From: Symsagittifera roscoffensis
Taxonomy: Eukaryota > Xenacoelomorpha > Acoela > Convolutidae
Length of the DNA stretch: 64,000 bases
Reading direction: 5' to 3'
NCBI RefSeq assembly: GCF_963678635.1
Contig: NC_087065.1
Location: 73,045,345-73,109,344, forward strand
The first letter of the stretch is position 1; each line of letters starts with the position of its first letter. The translations under genes were made by a program, and so were the position numbers. The notes under the pieces are model-generated. The model was not told the DNA's origin. It made no database searches and saw nothing but the letters and a program-made list of their open reading frames with translations. Shown in pieces: positions 1 through 10,573 of the stretch.

Positions 1-29
1 ACTTTATCATTTTTCCCGAGGAGGGGGAA
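1..29 (+). other. 3' tail of Ty3/gypsy internal region with polypurine tract
   Basis: The first bases match 7143-7171, the end of the internal region of the second copy. They end in a purine-rich tract (gaggaggggga-like) directly before an LTR beginning TGTC. This is the expected polypurine tract that primes plus-strand DNA synthesis. It shows that a first copy of the element lies mostly upstream of the window. Confidence 0.75.
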
Positions 30-261
30 TGTCATCCGGCATGGATAGATAAAACTTCTTATGAATTTATATATCATTTTTGTTTTGATATTATATAACA
101 TTAATGTGTACTGGTCGATTGACCTTGATAACAAGGACGAGAACGGCGTCTAAAGAGAACTATGGTTCAGAACGTAAATAAACGTTAACATTAACAAGTT
201 GTTTTAACTTCTTCTCTCTCAAGCTCGACATTATCTATCCATACGGATTCAAGAATTAACA
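30..261 (+). repeat. LTR (3' LTR of truncated Ty3/gypsy element, copy 1)
   Basis: About 232 bp beginning TGTCATCC and ending ATTAACA, so with TGT..ACA termini. It is preceded by a polypurine tract and is nearly identical to 7172-7400. It holds AT-rich TATA-like stretches and AATAAA-like sites as expected of an LTR. No 5' partner LTR is in the window, so the boundaries rest on the termini, the tract and the match to copy 2. Confidence 0.75.
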
Positions 262-3200
262 GTTCATACCTTAAGGACCTAGCGGTATGACATTTGGACA
301 GCTAATGCGCGTTATATTTCATGCCCTTACCGTTTAAGCGGAGATTTCATCCGTCTTAGAAATTACTCCAAATAAAATTGGGGCATGAGAGTTGGTTCAT
401 TCAATATTTTTCTTTTTTTCCATCAACTTTACTAAAGCAAACTTTGTTTCATAGAGCTGAAAAGGCAGAAAATTCAGGGCTTTGCCCTGATAGGAGCAGT
501 TTTTATTTTTACTAGGCACATAACATATTTTGTCCTCCTGTAGATTTTGTGTGACAGTGTTTGTTGTTCCGACTTTCGAAGAAGATGGAGTAATTATGCT
601 TGGTGTGGTTTTTTTCATTTCGTCAATTTTGGGCAGTCAAACTAATGGTTTTTAACAAAAATTGTTTTACCTCTTTGAAGATATCATTTCCTTAAAATCA
701 ATTTTAAAAAATATTTTTATCTTCGATCATTTTTTGCAGATTTTTGGGAGTTTAAAAATTGCCAATTTGACCATGATCTGGACTAATTTATGCGCGCTTT
801 TAAGATTTTATTCATAGTGCTGAAAGAGTGTCGTCAAATATTCATGCGTGGTGAATTATCCTGCTCAATAAAGTTCTTCCAAATTGAATTTATGCTAGCG
901 CTAATCGGTTGAAATAATTTCGTACGACTAAATTTTTCACTTATTTGATCTTAGATATTGTCCAAAATTTATAATTTTCAAGATTTTTTTCCTAAAAACT
1001 ATTCGATATAGATTAAGGGGTGGTCAGAACATTCAGTGCTTTGAAATTATATATGAGGAGTCATAATATTCTGACTTTTGTAACGAAAGTAATGGAATAT
1101 TTGTGCTCGGGTGAGTTTTTTTTCTTCAGACAAAATTCGACTTTTTAACTAGCCATTTTTGACATTTTTTCAAAAAATTATTCAAAAATTATTGTTGTCC
1201 TGATCTTAAATTTGAAAAGATTATTCACCTGTGATTTTTTTGCGAAATATGGGGGTTTAAAATTGGGATTTTGGCCAATTTGGGACAATTACCGCGCGAT
1301 ATATTTAGCGCTATTTACGCGTAAGCGAGATTTCATCAGTCTTAGAAATTGTCCCGAGTTGGTTCAAGGAAGCTTATATACCATAACTGATTTGTTAATG
1401 GTAGCAAAATTTATCACTTTGTACTTAATATGACGTGAGGAGGGATGTTTTCACAAAAAATCTGTAATTTTTTTTCTTAAATTTTAATTTCATTTTTTTA
1501 TTACATTTAAATTCTTCATTTTATTATTGCTCTATAGACCTTAAAAGGCAGTCGGAACATTCAGGTACGAGCAGTCTTGTTAGAGTTTGAGTGACAATGT
1601 TTGCCCATTGCAGATATCTCCATATTTCAAAATTTTCTCCCATGGGTCCGCTGGTGGACGCACTTAGCACGTTTATGCAGGCTGGTTTTATGGACGGCTC
1701 GTGTCTCGGGACTGGCAGCTTCGATTACAGTCATTAAACCTTGTAGAAAAAACGAGTAAAGAATTTCGTCGTCAATTTATTAGATGAGAAAAATTCTGCT
1801 GGTAAACTAAATCAGAAAAAAAAGTCAAATTATTTAGGACAAAATCAGAAAAAAAATCAAATTATTTTATCTATTTTCACCGCAAAGCATGCTAACTTTA
1901 AAAAAAAACTAGGATCTGGAAGTTTCGAATCTATCTAACAATCTCCCCTATGGTAGACTTCTTAAGTTCCGCCCCTATAAATAAAAACAGTAAAATAGCA
2001 CTATACAGCTTTCTTTTGAGAATTCGTAATTCTGCTAAATTGTGATTGATCAAAAACTCGGCCAACATAAAATACTTAACAACCTTAAAAAGGGGAGACT
2101 TTTAAGTAGAGACGAATTTTGGGGCATTCCCCTGATAAAGAGTTCTTGTCACTATGTAAACTATCTGATTCTTGCCTATTATGTGAACTAACTGCATTCA
2201 AAAATGATATGACCGACACGAACTATTTTGAGTTTTAGCTTTTTAGTCAATATCAGAGCTGACGCACGAGGAAAAAGCATGAGAGCAATAACTACTGTTA
2301 TTCTAGTGTTGTTTGCTATTAGCGAGGCCTCTGCATCAGCATCTTGTAAGTATTTTGCCTTCGATGCTATGGAATTTAAGAGCTGGTAAAAATTCATATT
2401 TTAGTGCAATCATCAGCAAAGAAATCTCATTAACGTTTTTCGACCACCGCTACTAATTTTTGACAATCGCTACCAAAATACGCAATTTCGAGACTCAGTC
2501 CGCGGCTAATTTTCCGCGACCGAGATACGGTGTTTCTAGAACTTGTTCGCGACTTGAAACCTTGTCTGCAGACTATGGATTTTCGGTTGCGAGACTAACA
2601 TTTCGGCGACCGACAAAACCAAAAAATTAGACGCGGACTTCGACCCGCGAACTGTCAAAATTGAAGAAAAAACAGCTGATGAACCACAAATTTGCTGCTT
2701 GATTCAGCTGAAGGCATTAAATAACCAAAAGTCACTTGCGAAGAAATCCTCTATTGGGATTGGATGCGAAGTGGATTTTAGAAATTGTTTCTAACAATTG
2801 ATTCAATTATTTTCTAGAAATAAATTCGATTAAAAACAGCGATAGTTTCTCCATCCGCTCATAAAGAGCTCCGAAATGAAATGAGGCAAGATATTCGACG
2901 TTATTAATACGTTATTAGATGCTTTGAACGTCTTTTTAAAGTTGCATAGCGTGCGGGTAGATTTTGAAAACAAATGGTGCCTTATTCTTTTTCACCCCAC
3001 CTGCGAAGTTTTACGAACTTAACTTTTTTTTTCATATTGCCTGCTTGTCAGGACAATTGACACGGGGAATTATTAAGCCATGACAAACAGTTTTAACCAT
3101 CATTTTTAACTTAGTAAAATCACTCATTACAACTTAAAATTGATGCTCGTGCGAACGTGGGGGAAAATGAAAAATTGGTGGGTGAAAATGAAAAAGATCC

Positions 3201-3558
3201 AAAAAGTCCAAAAACAAAAAACTTTCACCTTTTTTTCCTGAAATTTTAATTTACAATTTTTTTTCAGTTGTTATTTTTAAACACCATTTCAAAAACGTTG
3301 ATGTGCAGTCAAAAAACTCAGTGTTTTGCCCTGATACGAGCAATTTTGTGCTTCAATCCTTTTATTTTAATATCCAATGCAAGTCGACTTAGTGCTCGAC
3401 TTCGTTTCAACCGAAGCGACTTTATGTTTCCACTTTGAGTTTGACTATAAGGCCTGCTCAGCCAGGGACTTTCAAAAGTTGAACTCTGATATGGGTTTGA
3501 CTCGCCGCGGTTGAAATTTAAATAGCAAACTTCGACTCGGGATAACCGCAACACTCAG
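262..3558. repeat. Duplicated flanking segment, copy 1 (non-coding)
   Basis: About 3.3 kb repeated at 7401-10189 and, past the 19-kb insertion, at 29520-30018. It contains short ORFs present in both copies (397-618 and 7536-7760 minus; 2188-2397 minus), but their conservation only reflects the duplication. A degenerate motif around 'cagaacattcagtgctttgccctgatacgagcag' elements recurs near 463, 1020, 1550 and 3310, which suggests older internal repetition. A tract at 2450-2650 is rich in CGAC/GCGA words. I see no supportable gene. Confidence 0.7.
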
Positions 3559-3569
3559 CAGATGGTTGG

Positions 3570-3902
3570 GTGGTTATAGCATACGCGTCACAATTTTTAA
3601 ACTCCCTTGAGGAAAAATATTCAGTCAACGAACTAGAACTATTAGGGGTCGTATGGGCAATTGAACACTTCAAATACTATCTGTACGGCAAACATTTTAC
3701 CATCATCACCGACCATCAAGCTTTAATCAGCGCTTTAAATGCCAGCGAACGATCAAAGAGAAGTCAAAACCGACTAACCCGCTGGATTGATAGATTAATA
3801 CAATTTCATTTTGATATTAAACATCTCGCAGGGAGTAAAATGGGCTTAATAGACTATATGTCACGAAATCCGGTTGGATTACCAATAGCCCCCAGTGAGT
3901 AG
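3570..3902 (+). pseudogene. Ty3/gypsy RNase H domain remnant
   Basis: About 110 codons matching the second half of a retrotransposon RNase H: an ELELLGVVWAIEHF-type helix, the strand motif TIITDHQAL with the catalytic Asp, and the ending AGSKMGLIDYMSRNP typical of the RNase H/tether junction in gypsy elements. The N-terminal catalytic part is missing because the copy starts at the duplication breakpoint. A TAG at 3900-3902 stops the frame, and the same frame then reopens to 4778. Confidence 0.85.
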
Positions 3903-4778
3903 GATGAGGAATTCGTAGTTGCGGCAATTAATACATTCATAAACAACCTAGAAATGATTGACAATGTCATTCTAAATCAGTTGGCCAATCAAAACAAAGC
4001 ACTTTATGATCTGATCAAAAAGCGCGCGGAAAATAAAAGGTTGTTAGATGCTAGAACAAACGCTCAATTAACAACTAAACATTTCAAACATTTCGTCAGC
4101 GGTCAATTGCTATCCAAAAACAGAATTGAGTCTAACTCAAATTGTGTTCAAAATCATTCAACTCTCTCGCATTCAAAAAATCTAAACTGCAGCAAGACAT
4201 TGATCAACGCGATCAACCTTAAAACTATGAGCAGAAAAGACACGAAAAACTTCTCAGGCGGATTCTTTCCGGCAGAGTTGAAAACCACGAAACCACGAGG
4301 TCGTACAGTTTCGGTTGACTGGAGAAACACATCCGATCGGGAAGAAAGCCTTTCCGACCCGAGGTGGCACAAGCGACCACCAACCAAAGAAAAACAGATG
4401 AAGAAAACTAAATCATCGCCACAATACACTTCAACCGCGCAAGTGACCGACGCAAGGAAATTGATCACAAGACCGGAACATTCAATTTTTCCAAAAATCA
4501 TTTTTGGAGACAGCTCCACATCAAAACCAACCGTGGTGGAAAGAAACATTTCACAAACGGCTAAACCACAAACTGACACAGCTCAATCAAACATACCCAC
4601 ACAAACAACGATAAACACAGAAAAGGAAAGCCAAACAACCAAGTCGACCACAGCTTCACAAACAAACAACAATACGGGAGACGATACTCTAGTGGAAAAG
4701 GAAATATGGGTCAGCCGCGTGGACCCCAGCGTTGTTTGCAAGAGGAAACAACACCCAACGTGGAGCCCCCGACGATGA
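3903..4778 (+). pseudogene. Spacer region between RNase H and integrase (pol remnant)
   Basis: Continues in the RNase H frame after the 3900 stop. The predicted chain is charged then Ser/Thr/Gln/Asn-rich, with a basic stretch near 4360-4420 and T/Q/N-rich repeats near 4560-4680. No catalytic motif is visible. Gypsy elements normally carry a short tether here, so this ~290-codon insert is unusually long. A frame change near 4706-4778 passes to the integrase frame. Confidence 0.55.
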
Positions 4779-5692
4779 CAACTTTGTCACAGCTAGAGGC
4801 CAGCCACAACGAAATAATGGATACCTTAGTGGCTACAGTGGAGAAAGCCACCGAAACAGAAGAGGACACGCCGCTATTTCGTCGGAAACTCCAGAAAGTA
4901 CTGGGAGTTCCATTCATAGCCGCAGCCACCAAGAAGGACAGAAACCTGCGTCCACTGATAAACTTTGTGAAAAAGCGGGCCTGGGACGCCATCAAAGCCT
5001 CCTACGGACAATATTGTTTCAACATTGGGAACCGGCTACATGTCCGAGAGGACTGCCTACTCATCGATGAAAAAATCGTCATTCCCTCCCAACTGCGACA
5101 GACAGTACTTGACAGTCTTCATCTAACCCACCCGGAATCGGCAGCCATGTTTGATTTGAATCACCATGTCTGGTTCCCACATATCCACCGTTGGCATCCT
5201 CAAATGGCACAAAACTGCAAACATTGCACAGAGTAAGGTAAAAGTTTAAAACCCATCTTAGGAAAAAAACCTTCATTCCAAATGGAACCGGTAGTCGAAC
5301 CTAATGAGGAATTTCAATTAGACTTCGCGGGGCCCCTAACTTACGAATTGAATAGGGATGCATACATTTTAGTTGCGATAGATAAGTGGTCAAAGATCCC
5401 GACAGCGAAAGTTGTATCAAATGCAACAGCAGATATTGCAATCAAGTTCATGCAAAGATATATCTCTAACAACGGTGTACCGAAGAGATTAAGGTGTGAT
5501 CAAGCTCAAACATTCAGGGCGAAAAAATTGCAAATTTTCTGTAGGACAAACAATAGAAAAATACTTTTCGCACCCGTAGATGATCACAGAGCCATAGGGG
5601 TTGTTGAAAGAATGATTCAAACGATTAAACGTAGATTAGCGGTAATGAAAATAGACCAATCAAATGTCGCAGAAATAATGTCGCAGAAATAA
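4706..5692 (+). pseudogene. Ty3/gypsy integrase (zinc-binding and catalytic core), broken
   Basis: The N-terminal part has an HHCC zinc-binding arrangement: His near 'LHLTHPES' and 'LNHHVWFPH', then CKHC near 5220. An in-frame TAA at 5234-5236 interrupts it and the same frame reopens. The core (5282-5692) shows the first Asp in LDFAGP, the second in RCDQAQTF and the Glu in VVERMIQ, the DDE order of retroviral-type integrases. A 14-bp tandem duplication at about 5665-5692 shifts the frame at the 3' end and ends this ORF. The enzyme would insert the cDNA into host DNA. This copy is inactive as read. Confidence 0.85.
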
Positions 5693-6309
5693 TGAAAACA
5701 CTAAGAATCACACCACACGGTGTCACAAAATTTTCCCCTTTTGAGGCACATATGGGTGGAGAACCGAATACCCCACTATCGAACATAGCCACAAATAGCT
5801 CACCTAAGAATCTAAACTGGGAGAGCGCAAAACATGCATGTTTATATCGAAAGAACCTTACGAAGCCACCTTTGCCAACAGAAGTTATGCATGACCTCGA
5901 GAGATGGTCGGAGGATGAAATTCACATCCGAAAGAAGGGATCACCACCTAAAGTTACACATAAACCACTACCAAGGACGCTCACAAACAGGCATTCACCA
6001 ACACAGCCAGAAACAGGTGGATACTCAAAACCTATAGAACTAGCTAAGAACAAATTTTACATAAGATATAAGGCAGTGCAACAAACAGTCGACAAAAATA
6101 TCGAAAAACGTATAGGACAAGTGGCACGGAAAACCATCCGGTTAGCAACAAAAGTAAAAAACCCAAACAAAAAATCGAGGTTACTAAGAAATAGCGGAAC
6201 CGCATTTGCTCCTAATCCGGTAATATACGGACCCTGCAGATCATCTCGTTTGAGCGACTATGTTGATTACAAATCCGCACGGAGAACAAGACGATGCTTA
6301 CGTTTTTAG
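5692..6309 (+). pseudogene. Integrase C-terminal region of Ty3/gypsy element
   Basis: Continuation of integrase in another frame after the 14-bp duplication. The start holds the ITPHGVTKFSPFEAHMG-type end of the core. Beyond it lies a long Lys/Arg-rich tail (KNKFYIRYKAV..., KKSRLLR..., SARRTRR) that could bind nucleic acid. The stop at 6307-6309 overlaps the next ORF by 16 nt. Confidence 0.7.
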
Positions 6310-7097
6310 ACATAAAAGATCCGCAAGCTCCACAATATCCCATGTTCAAGGAGGACACCACAACGGGGCTACCAACCAAACTAACAATGCAAGAGAAGTC
6401 AGCACAGAGCCAGGGCACAAGCAAAGTCAGTCCCACGAAAAGAAAAGCGATAGGAGAACGGACTGGAGGAAAACCAGTAAGAAAACTGCAAACGCCACGA
6501 GGGATGAGTCTCCAAACGGAGATTGAACAGATAGACAATAACGCAAGAAAGGAAGATGATTAGTCGTCAACATCGGAGGAGACCACCTCACCTTCACCAA
6601 AGCGACAAAATCAGAAGAATACACCACCTGCAACCGCAACAAGAAAGTCGACTAGAAACCAACAGGCGACATTAGCGACAGCACTAGGTAACTCCATTCC
6701 AATCAGCACAGTACAGATCACGAGTGCAACCGGGATAAAACAATTTGAAATTGATTCGCCATCTGAAAAATCGAAACAAGATTTGCCAAGCTTAAAATCT
6801 CTGATTCAGGAAATGGGATTTTCGGAAAAAACTCCAGAATATAAAGCTTGTATGCAATTTATACAGGCTATTAGTCCAAAACACAAAACAAGCACCACAA
6901 ACAATGTGATAGATCTAACTTCACCAGCGGAAGCAGAAGATGAAACGATGGAAAATGACGACATATTTTGCGTTAACACGAAAGACATAGAGACAAAGCA
7001 AGGACAAGTAGACGAACAACCGAATAATGAAGAAGAACACGGAACAATAGATGACAACATCGACAACAATACCGAAAAAACAAGAGGGGAGAAATGA
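6294..7097 (+). pseudogene. Extra 3' ORF of Ty3/gypsy element, unknown function, one in-frame stop
   Basis: Opens with ATG at 6294, overlapping the pol end by 16 nt in a different frame. It is interrupted once by TAG at 6561-6563 and continues in the same frame to 7097, about 267 codons. The first part is basic (SPTKRKAIGERTGG..). The last part is acidic (AEAEDETMEND.., NNEEEHGTIDDNIDN). It contains VIDLTSPAEAEDE, which matches the SUMO-interacting motif pattern (hydrophobic-hydrophobic-D-L-T plus acidic tail). No signal peptide, TM segment or Cys pattern is visible, so an env role is unlikely. Not recognised as a known family. Confidence 0.55.
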
Positions 7098-7171
7098 ATA
7101 ACCAGACCAAACAGTCCCACGGGGACTTAAAAACTCAATTAAACTTTATCATTTTTCCCGAGGAGGGGGAA

Positions 7172-7400
7172 TGTCATCCGGCATGGATAGATAAAACTTC
7201 TTATGAATTTATATATCATTTATGTTTTGATATTATATAACATTAATGTGTACTGGTCGATTGACCTTGATAACAAGGACGAGAACGGCGTCTAAAGAGA
7301 ACTATGGTTCAGTACGTAAATAAACGTTAACATTAACAAATTGTTTTAACTTCTCTCTCAAGCTCGACATTATCTATCCATACGGATTCAAGGATTAACA
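7172..7400 (+). repeat. LTR (3' LTR of truncated Ty3/gypsy element, copy 2)
   Basis: Begins TGTCATCC and ends ATTAACA, preceded by the polypurine tract at about 7158-7170. It differs from 30-261 by only a few substitutions and a 3-bp indel in a CTT run. The distance from copy 1 (7,142 bp) is the tandem-duplication period. Confidence 0.8.
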
Positions 7401-10189
7401 GTTCATACCTTAAGGACATAGCGGTATGACATTTGGACAGCTAATGCGCGTTATATTTCATGCCCTTACCGTTTAAGCGGAGATTTCATCCGTCTTAGAA
7501 ATTGCTCCAAATAAAATTGGGGCATGAGAGTTGGTTCATTCAATATTTTTCTTTTTTTTTTCCATCGACTTTACTAAAGCAAACCTTGTTTCATAGAGCT
7601 GAAAAGGCAGAAGATTCAGGGCTTTGTCCTGATAGGAGCAGTTTTTAGTTTTACTAGGCACATAACATATTTTTTCCTCCTGTAGATTTTGTGTGACAGT
7701 GTTTGTTGTTCCGACTTTCGAAGAAGATGGAGTAATTATGCTTGTTGTGGTTTTTTTCATTTCGTCAATTTTGGGCAGTCGAACTAATGGATCTTAACAA
7801 ATATTGTTTTTTAGTTCTTTGAAGATATCATTTCCTTCAAATTAATTTTAAAATATATTTTACCTCCGATCATTTTTTGCAGAGTTTTGGGAGTTTGAAA
7901 ATTGCCAATTTGACCATGATCTGGACTAATTTATGCGCGCTTTTAAGATTTTATTCATAGTGCTGAAAGAGTGTCGTAAAATATGCATGCGTGGTGAATT
8001 ATCCTGCACAATAAAGTTCTTCCAAATTGAATTTATGCTAGAGCTAATCGGTTGAAATATTTTCGTACGACTAAATTTTTCATTTATTTGATCTTTCATA
8101 TTGTCCAAAATTTATAATTTTCAAGATTTTCTTTTCCCAAAAACTATTCGATATAGATTGAGGGGTGGTCAGAACATTCAGTGCTTTGCAATGATATATG
8201 AGGAGTCATGTTATTCTGACTTTTGTAACGAAAGTAACGGAATATTTGTGCTCGGGGTGAGTTTTTTTTCTTCAGACAAAATTCGACTTTTTAACTAGCC
8301 ATTTTTGACAATTTTTTTAAAATCATTCGAAAATTATTGTTGTCGTGAGCTTAAATTTGAAAAGATTATTCACCTGTGATTTTTTTTGCGAAATTATGGG
8401 GGTTTAAAGATTGCGATTTTGGCCAATTTGGGACAATTACCGCGTGATATATTTAGCGCTATTTACGCGTAAGCGAAATTTCATCAGTCTTAGAAATTGT
8501 CCCGAGTTGGTTCAAGGAAGCTTATATACCATAACTGATTTGTTAATGGTAGCAAAATTTATCACTTTGTACTTAATATGACGTGAGGAGGGATGTTTTC
8601 ACAAAAAATCTGTAATTTTTTTTCTTAAATTTTAATTTCATTTTTTTATTACATTTAAATTCTTCATTTTATTATTGCTCTATAGACCTTAAAAGGCAGT
8701 CGGAACATTCAGGTACGAGCAGTCTTGTTAGAGTTTGAGTGACAATGTTTGCCCATTGCAGATATCTCCATATTTCAAAATTTTCTCCCATCGGTCCGCT
8801 GGTGGACGCGCTTAGCACGTTGATGCAGGCTGGTTTTATGGACGGCTCGTGTCTCGGGACTGGCAGCCTCGATTACAGTCATTAAACCTTGTAGAAAAAA
8901 CGAGTAAAGAATTTCGTCGTCAATTTATTATATGAGAAAAATTCTGCTGGTAAACTAAATCAGAAAAAAAAGTCAAATTATTTAGGACGAAATCAGAAAA
9001 AAAATCAAATTATTTTATCTATTTTCACCGCAAAGCATGCTAACTTTTTTTAAAAAAAAACTAGGATCTGGAAGTTTCGAATCTATCTAACAATCTCCCC
9101 TATGGTAGATTTCTTAAGTTCCGCCCCTATAAATAAAAACAGTAAAATAGCACTATACAGCTTTCTTTTGAGAATTCGTAATTCTGCTAAATTGTGATTG
9201 ATCAAAAACTCGGCCAACTTAAAATACTTAACAACCTTAAAAAAGGGGAGACTTTTAAGTAGAGTCGAATTTTGGGGCATTCCCCTGATAAAGAGTTCTT
9301 GTCACTATGTGAACTATCTGATTCTTGCCTATTATGTGAACTAACTGCATTCAAAAATGATATGACCGACACGAACTATTTTGAGTTTTAGCTTTTTAGT
9401 CAATATCAGAGCTGACGCACGAGGAAAAAGAATGAGAGCAATAACTACTGTTATTCTAGCGTTGTTTGCTATTAGCGAGGTCTCTGCATCAGCATCTTGT
9501 AAGTATTTTGCCTTCGATGCTATGCAATTTAAGAGCTGATAAAAAATTCACCTTTTAGTGCAATCATCAGCAAAGAAGTATCATTAACGTTTTTCGACCA
9601 CCGCTACTAATTTTTCGACAATCGCTACCAAAATATGCACTTTCCAGACTTAGTGCGCGGCTAATTTTCCGCGACCGAGATACGGTGTTTCTAGAACTTG
9701 TTCAAGACTTGAAACCCTGTCCAGACTATGGATTTTGGTCGCGAGACTGACATTTCCGCGACCGACAAAACCAAAAGATTAGACGCGGACTTCGACCAGC
9801 GAACTGTCAAAATTGAAGAAAAAACAGCTGATGAACCACAAATTTGTTGCTTGATTCAGCTGAAGGCATTGAATAACCGAAAATCACTTGCGAAGAAAAC
9901 CTCGACTGTGGATTTTAGAAATAATTTCTAACAATTAATTGAATTATTTCCTGGAAAAAAATTCGATTAAAAACAGCGATTGTTTCTCCATCCGCTCATA
10001 AAGAGCTCCAAATTGAAATGAGGCAAGATATTTGACGTTATTAATACGTTATTAGATACTTTGAACGTCTTTTTAAAGTTGCATAGCGTGCGGGTAGATT
10101 TTGAAAACAAATGGTGCCTTATTCTTTTTCACCCCACCTGCGAACTTTTACAAATTAAACTTTTTTTCATATTGCCTGCTTGTTAGGAC
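7401..10189. repeat. Duplicated flanking segment, copy 2, left part (non-coding)
   Basis: Second copy of 262-3051, highly similar with scattered substitutions and small indels. It is interrupted at 10190 by the large LTR element and resumes at 29520. A small plus ORF at 9728-9931 exists here but is not intact in copy 1, so I do not treat it as a gene. No other coding signal is seen. Confidence 0.75.
10186..10189 (+). other. Target-site duplication (GGAC), left
   Basis: GGAC immediately precedes the TGAG start of the left LTR. The same four bases follow the right LTR at 29520-29523. In the uninterrupted copy 1 the site occurs once (about 3051-3054, within aggacaattgac). This is direct evidence of insertion by an integrase. 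Confidence 0.85.
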
Positions 10190-10573
10190 TGAGTTGTGAC
10201 GGATGGTCTAACTCATAGAGTAATTTCAGATAAGGTACACCGTCTGCTCGTCACGCTCTTATATCTCTTAGTCTCAATAGATCTAGAGTAATTTCAGATA
10301 AGGTACACCGTCTGCTCGTCACGCTCTTATATCTCTTAGTCTCAATAGATCTAGAGTATACTGGTTTTGTTACGAGTCGGTCTCTCGGAGAAAGCAACTA
10401 AGTTGTAAGTTAAATTCAAAATGCTCTGGTGCTGAAATTACATGTAATTTCATCACTTACAAATAAGTGGGTTGTTAGTTTGATGGAGTGTGATTGGTTA
10501 GTCTTTAATATTTTATAGGGATAAAATATCTAATTTATAACCAATAATAATATATAGTTTGGATCTGGTTCCA
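10190..10573 (-). repeat. LTR of giant retrotransposon (3' LTR in sense orientation)
   Basis: Starts TGAGTTGTGA and ends GGTTCCA. It matches 29141-29519 closely: about three differences over the last ~190 bp. It contains a local 68-bp tandem duplication (starting at about 10217 and 10285) and lacks a ~60-bp block that is present in the other LTR, so the two LTRs are not simple copies. Confidence 0.85.

Larger units (their letters stand above)
3559..7171 (+). mobile_element. 5'-truncated Ty3/gypsy internal region (RNase H, integrase, ORF3)
   Basis: Plus-strand pol remnant that starts abruptly inside RNase H at the tandem-duplication junction (3558/3559) and ends at the polypurine tract before the LTR at 7172. 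The order RNase H then integrase marks Ty3/gypsy rather than copia. Gag, protease and RT are absent from this copy. The frame is broken by in-frame stops (3900, 5234, 6561) and frameshifts, so the copy is dead. The base composition is A-rich on the coding strand. Confidence 0.8.

Noticed and set aside
397-618. Minus-strand ORF conserved at 7536-7760
   Set aside because: Conservation follows from the recent tandem duplication and not from selection; no domain.
4154-4579. Minus-strand ORF of 141 codons
   Set aside because: Antisense shadow of the plus-strand pol remnant.
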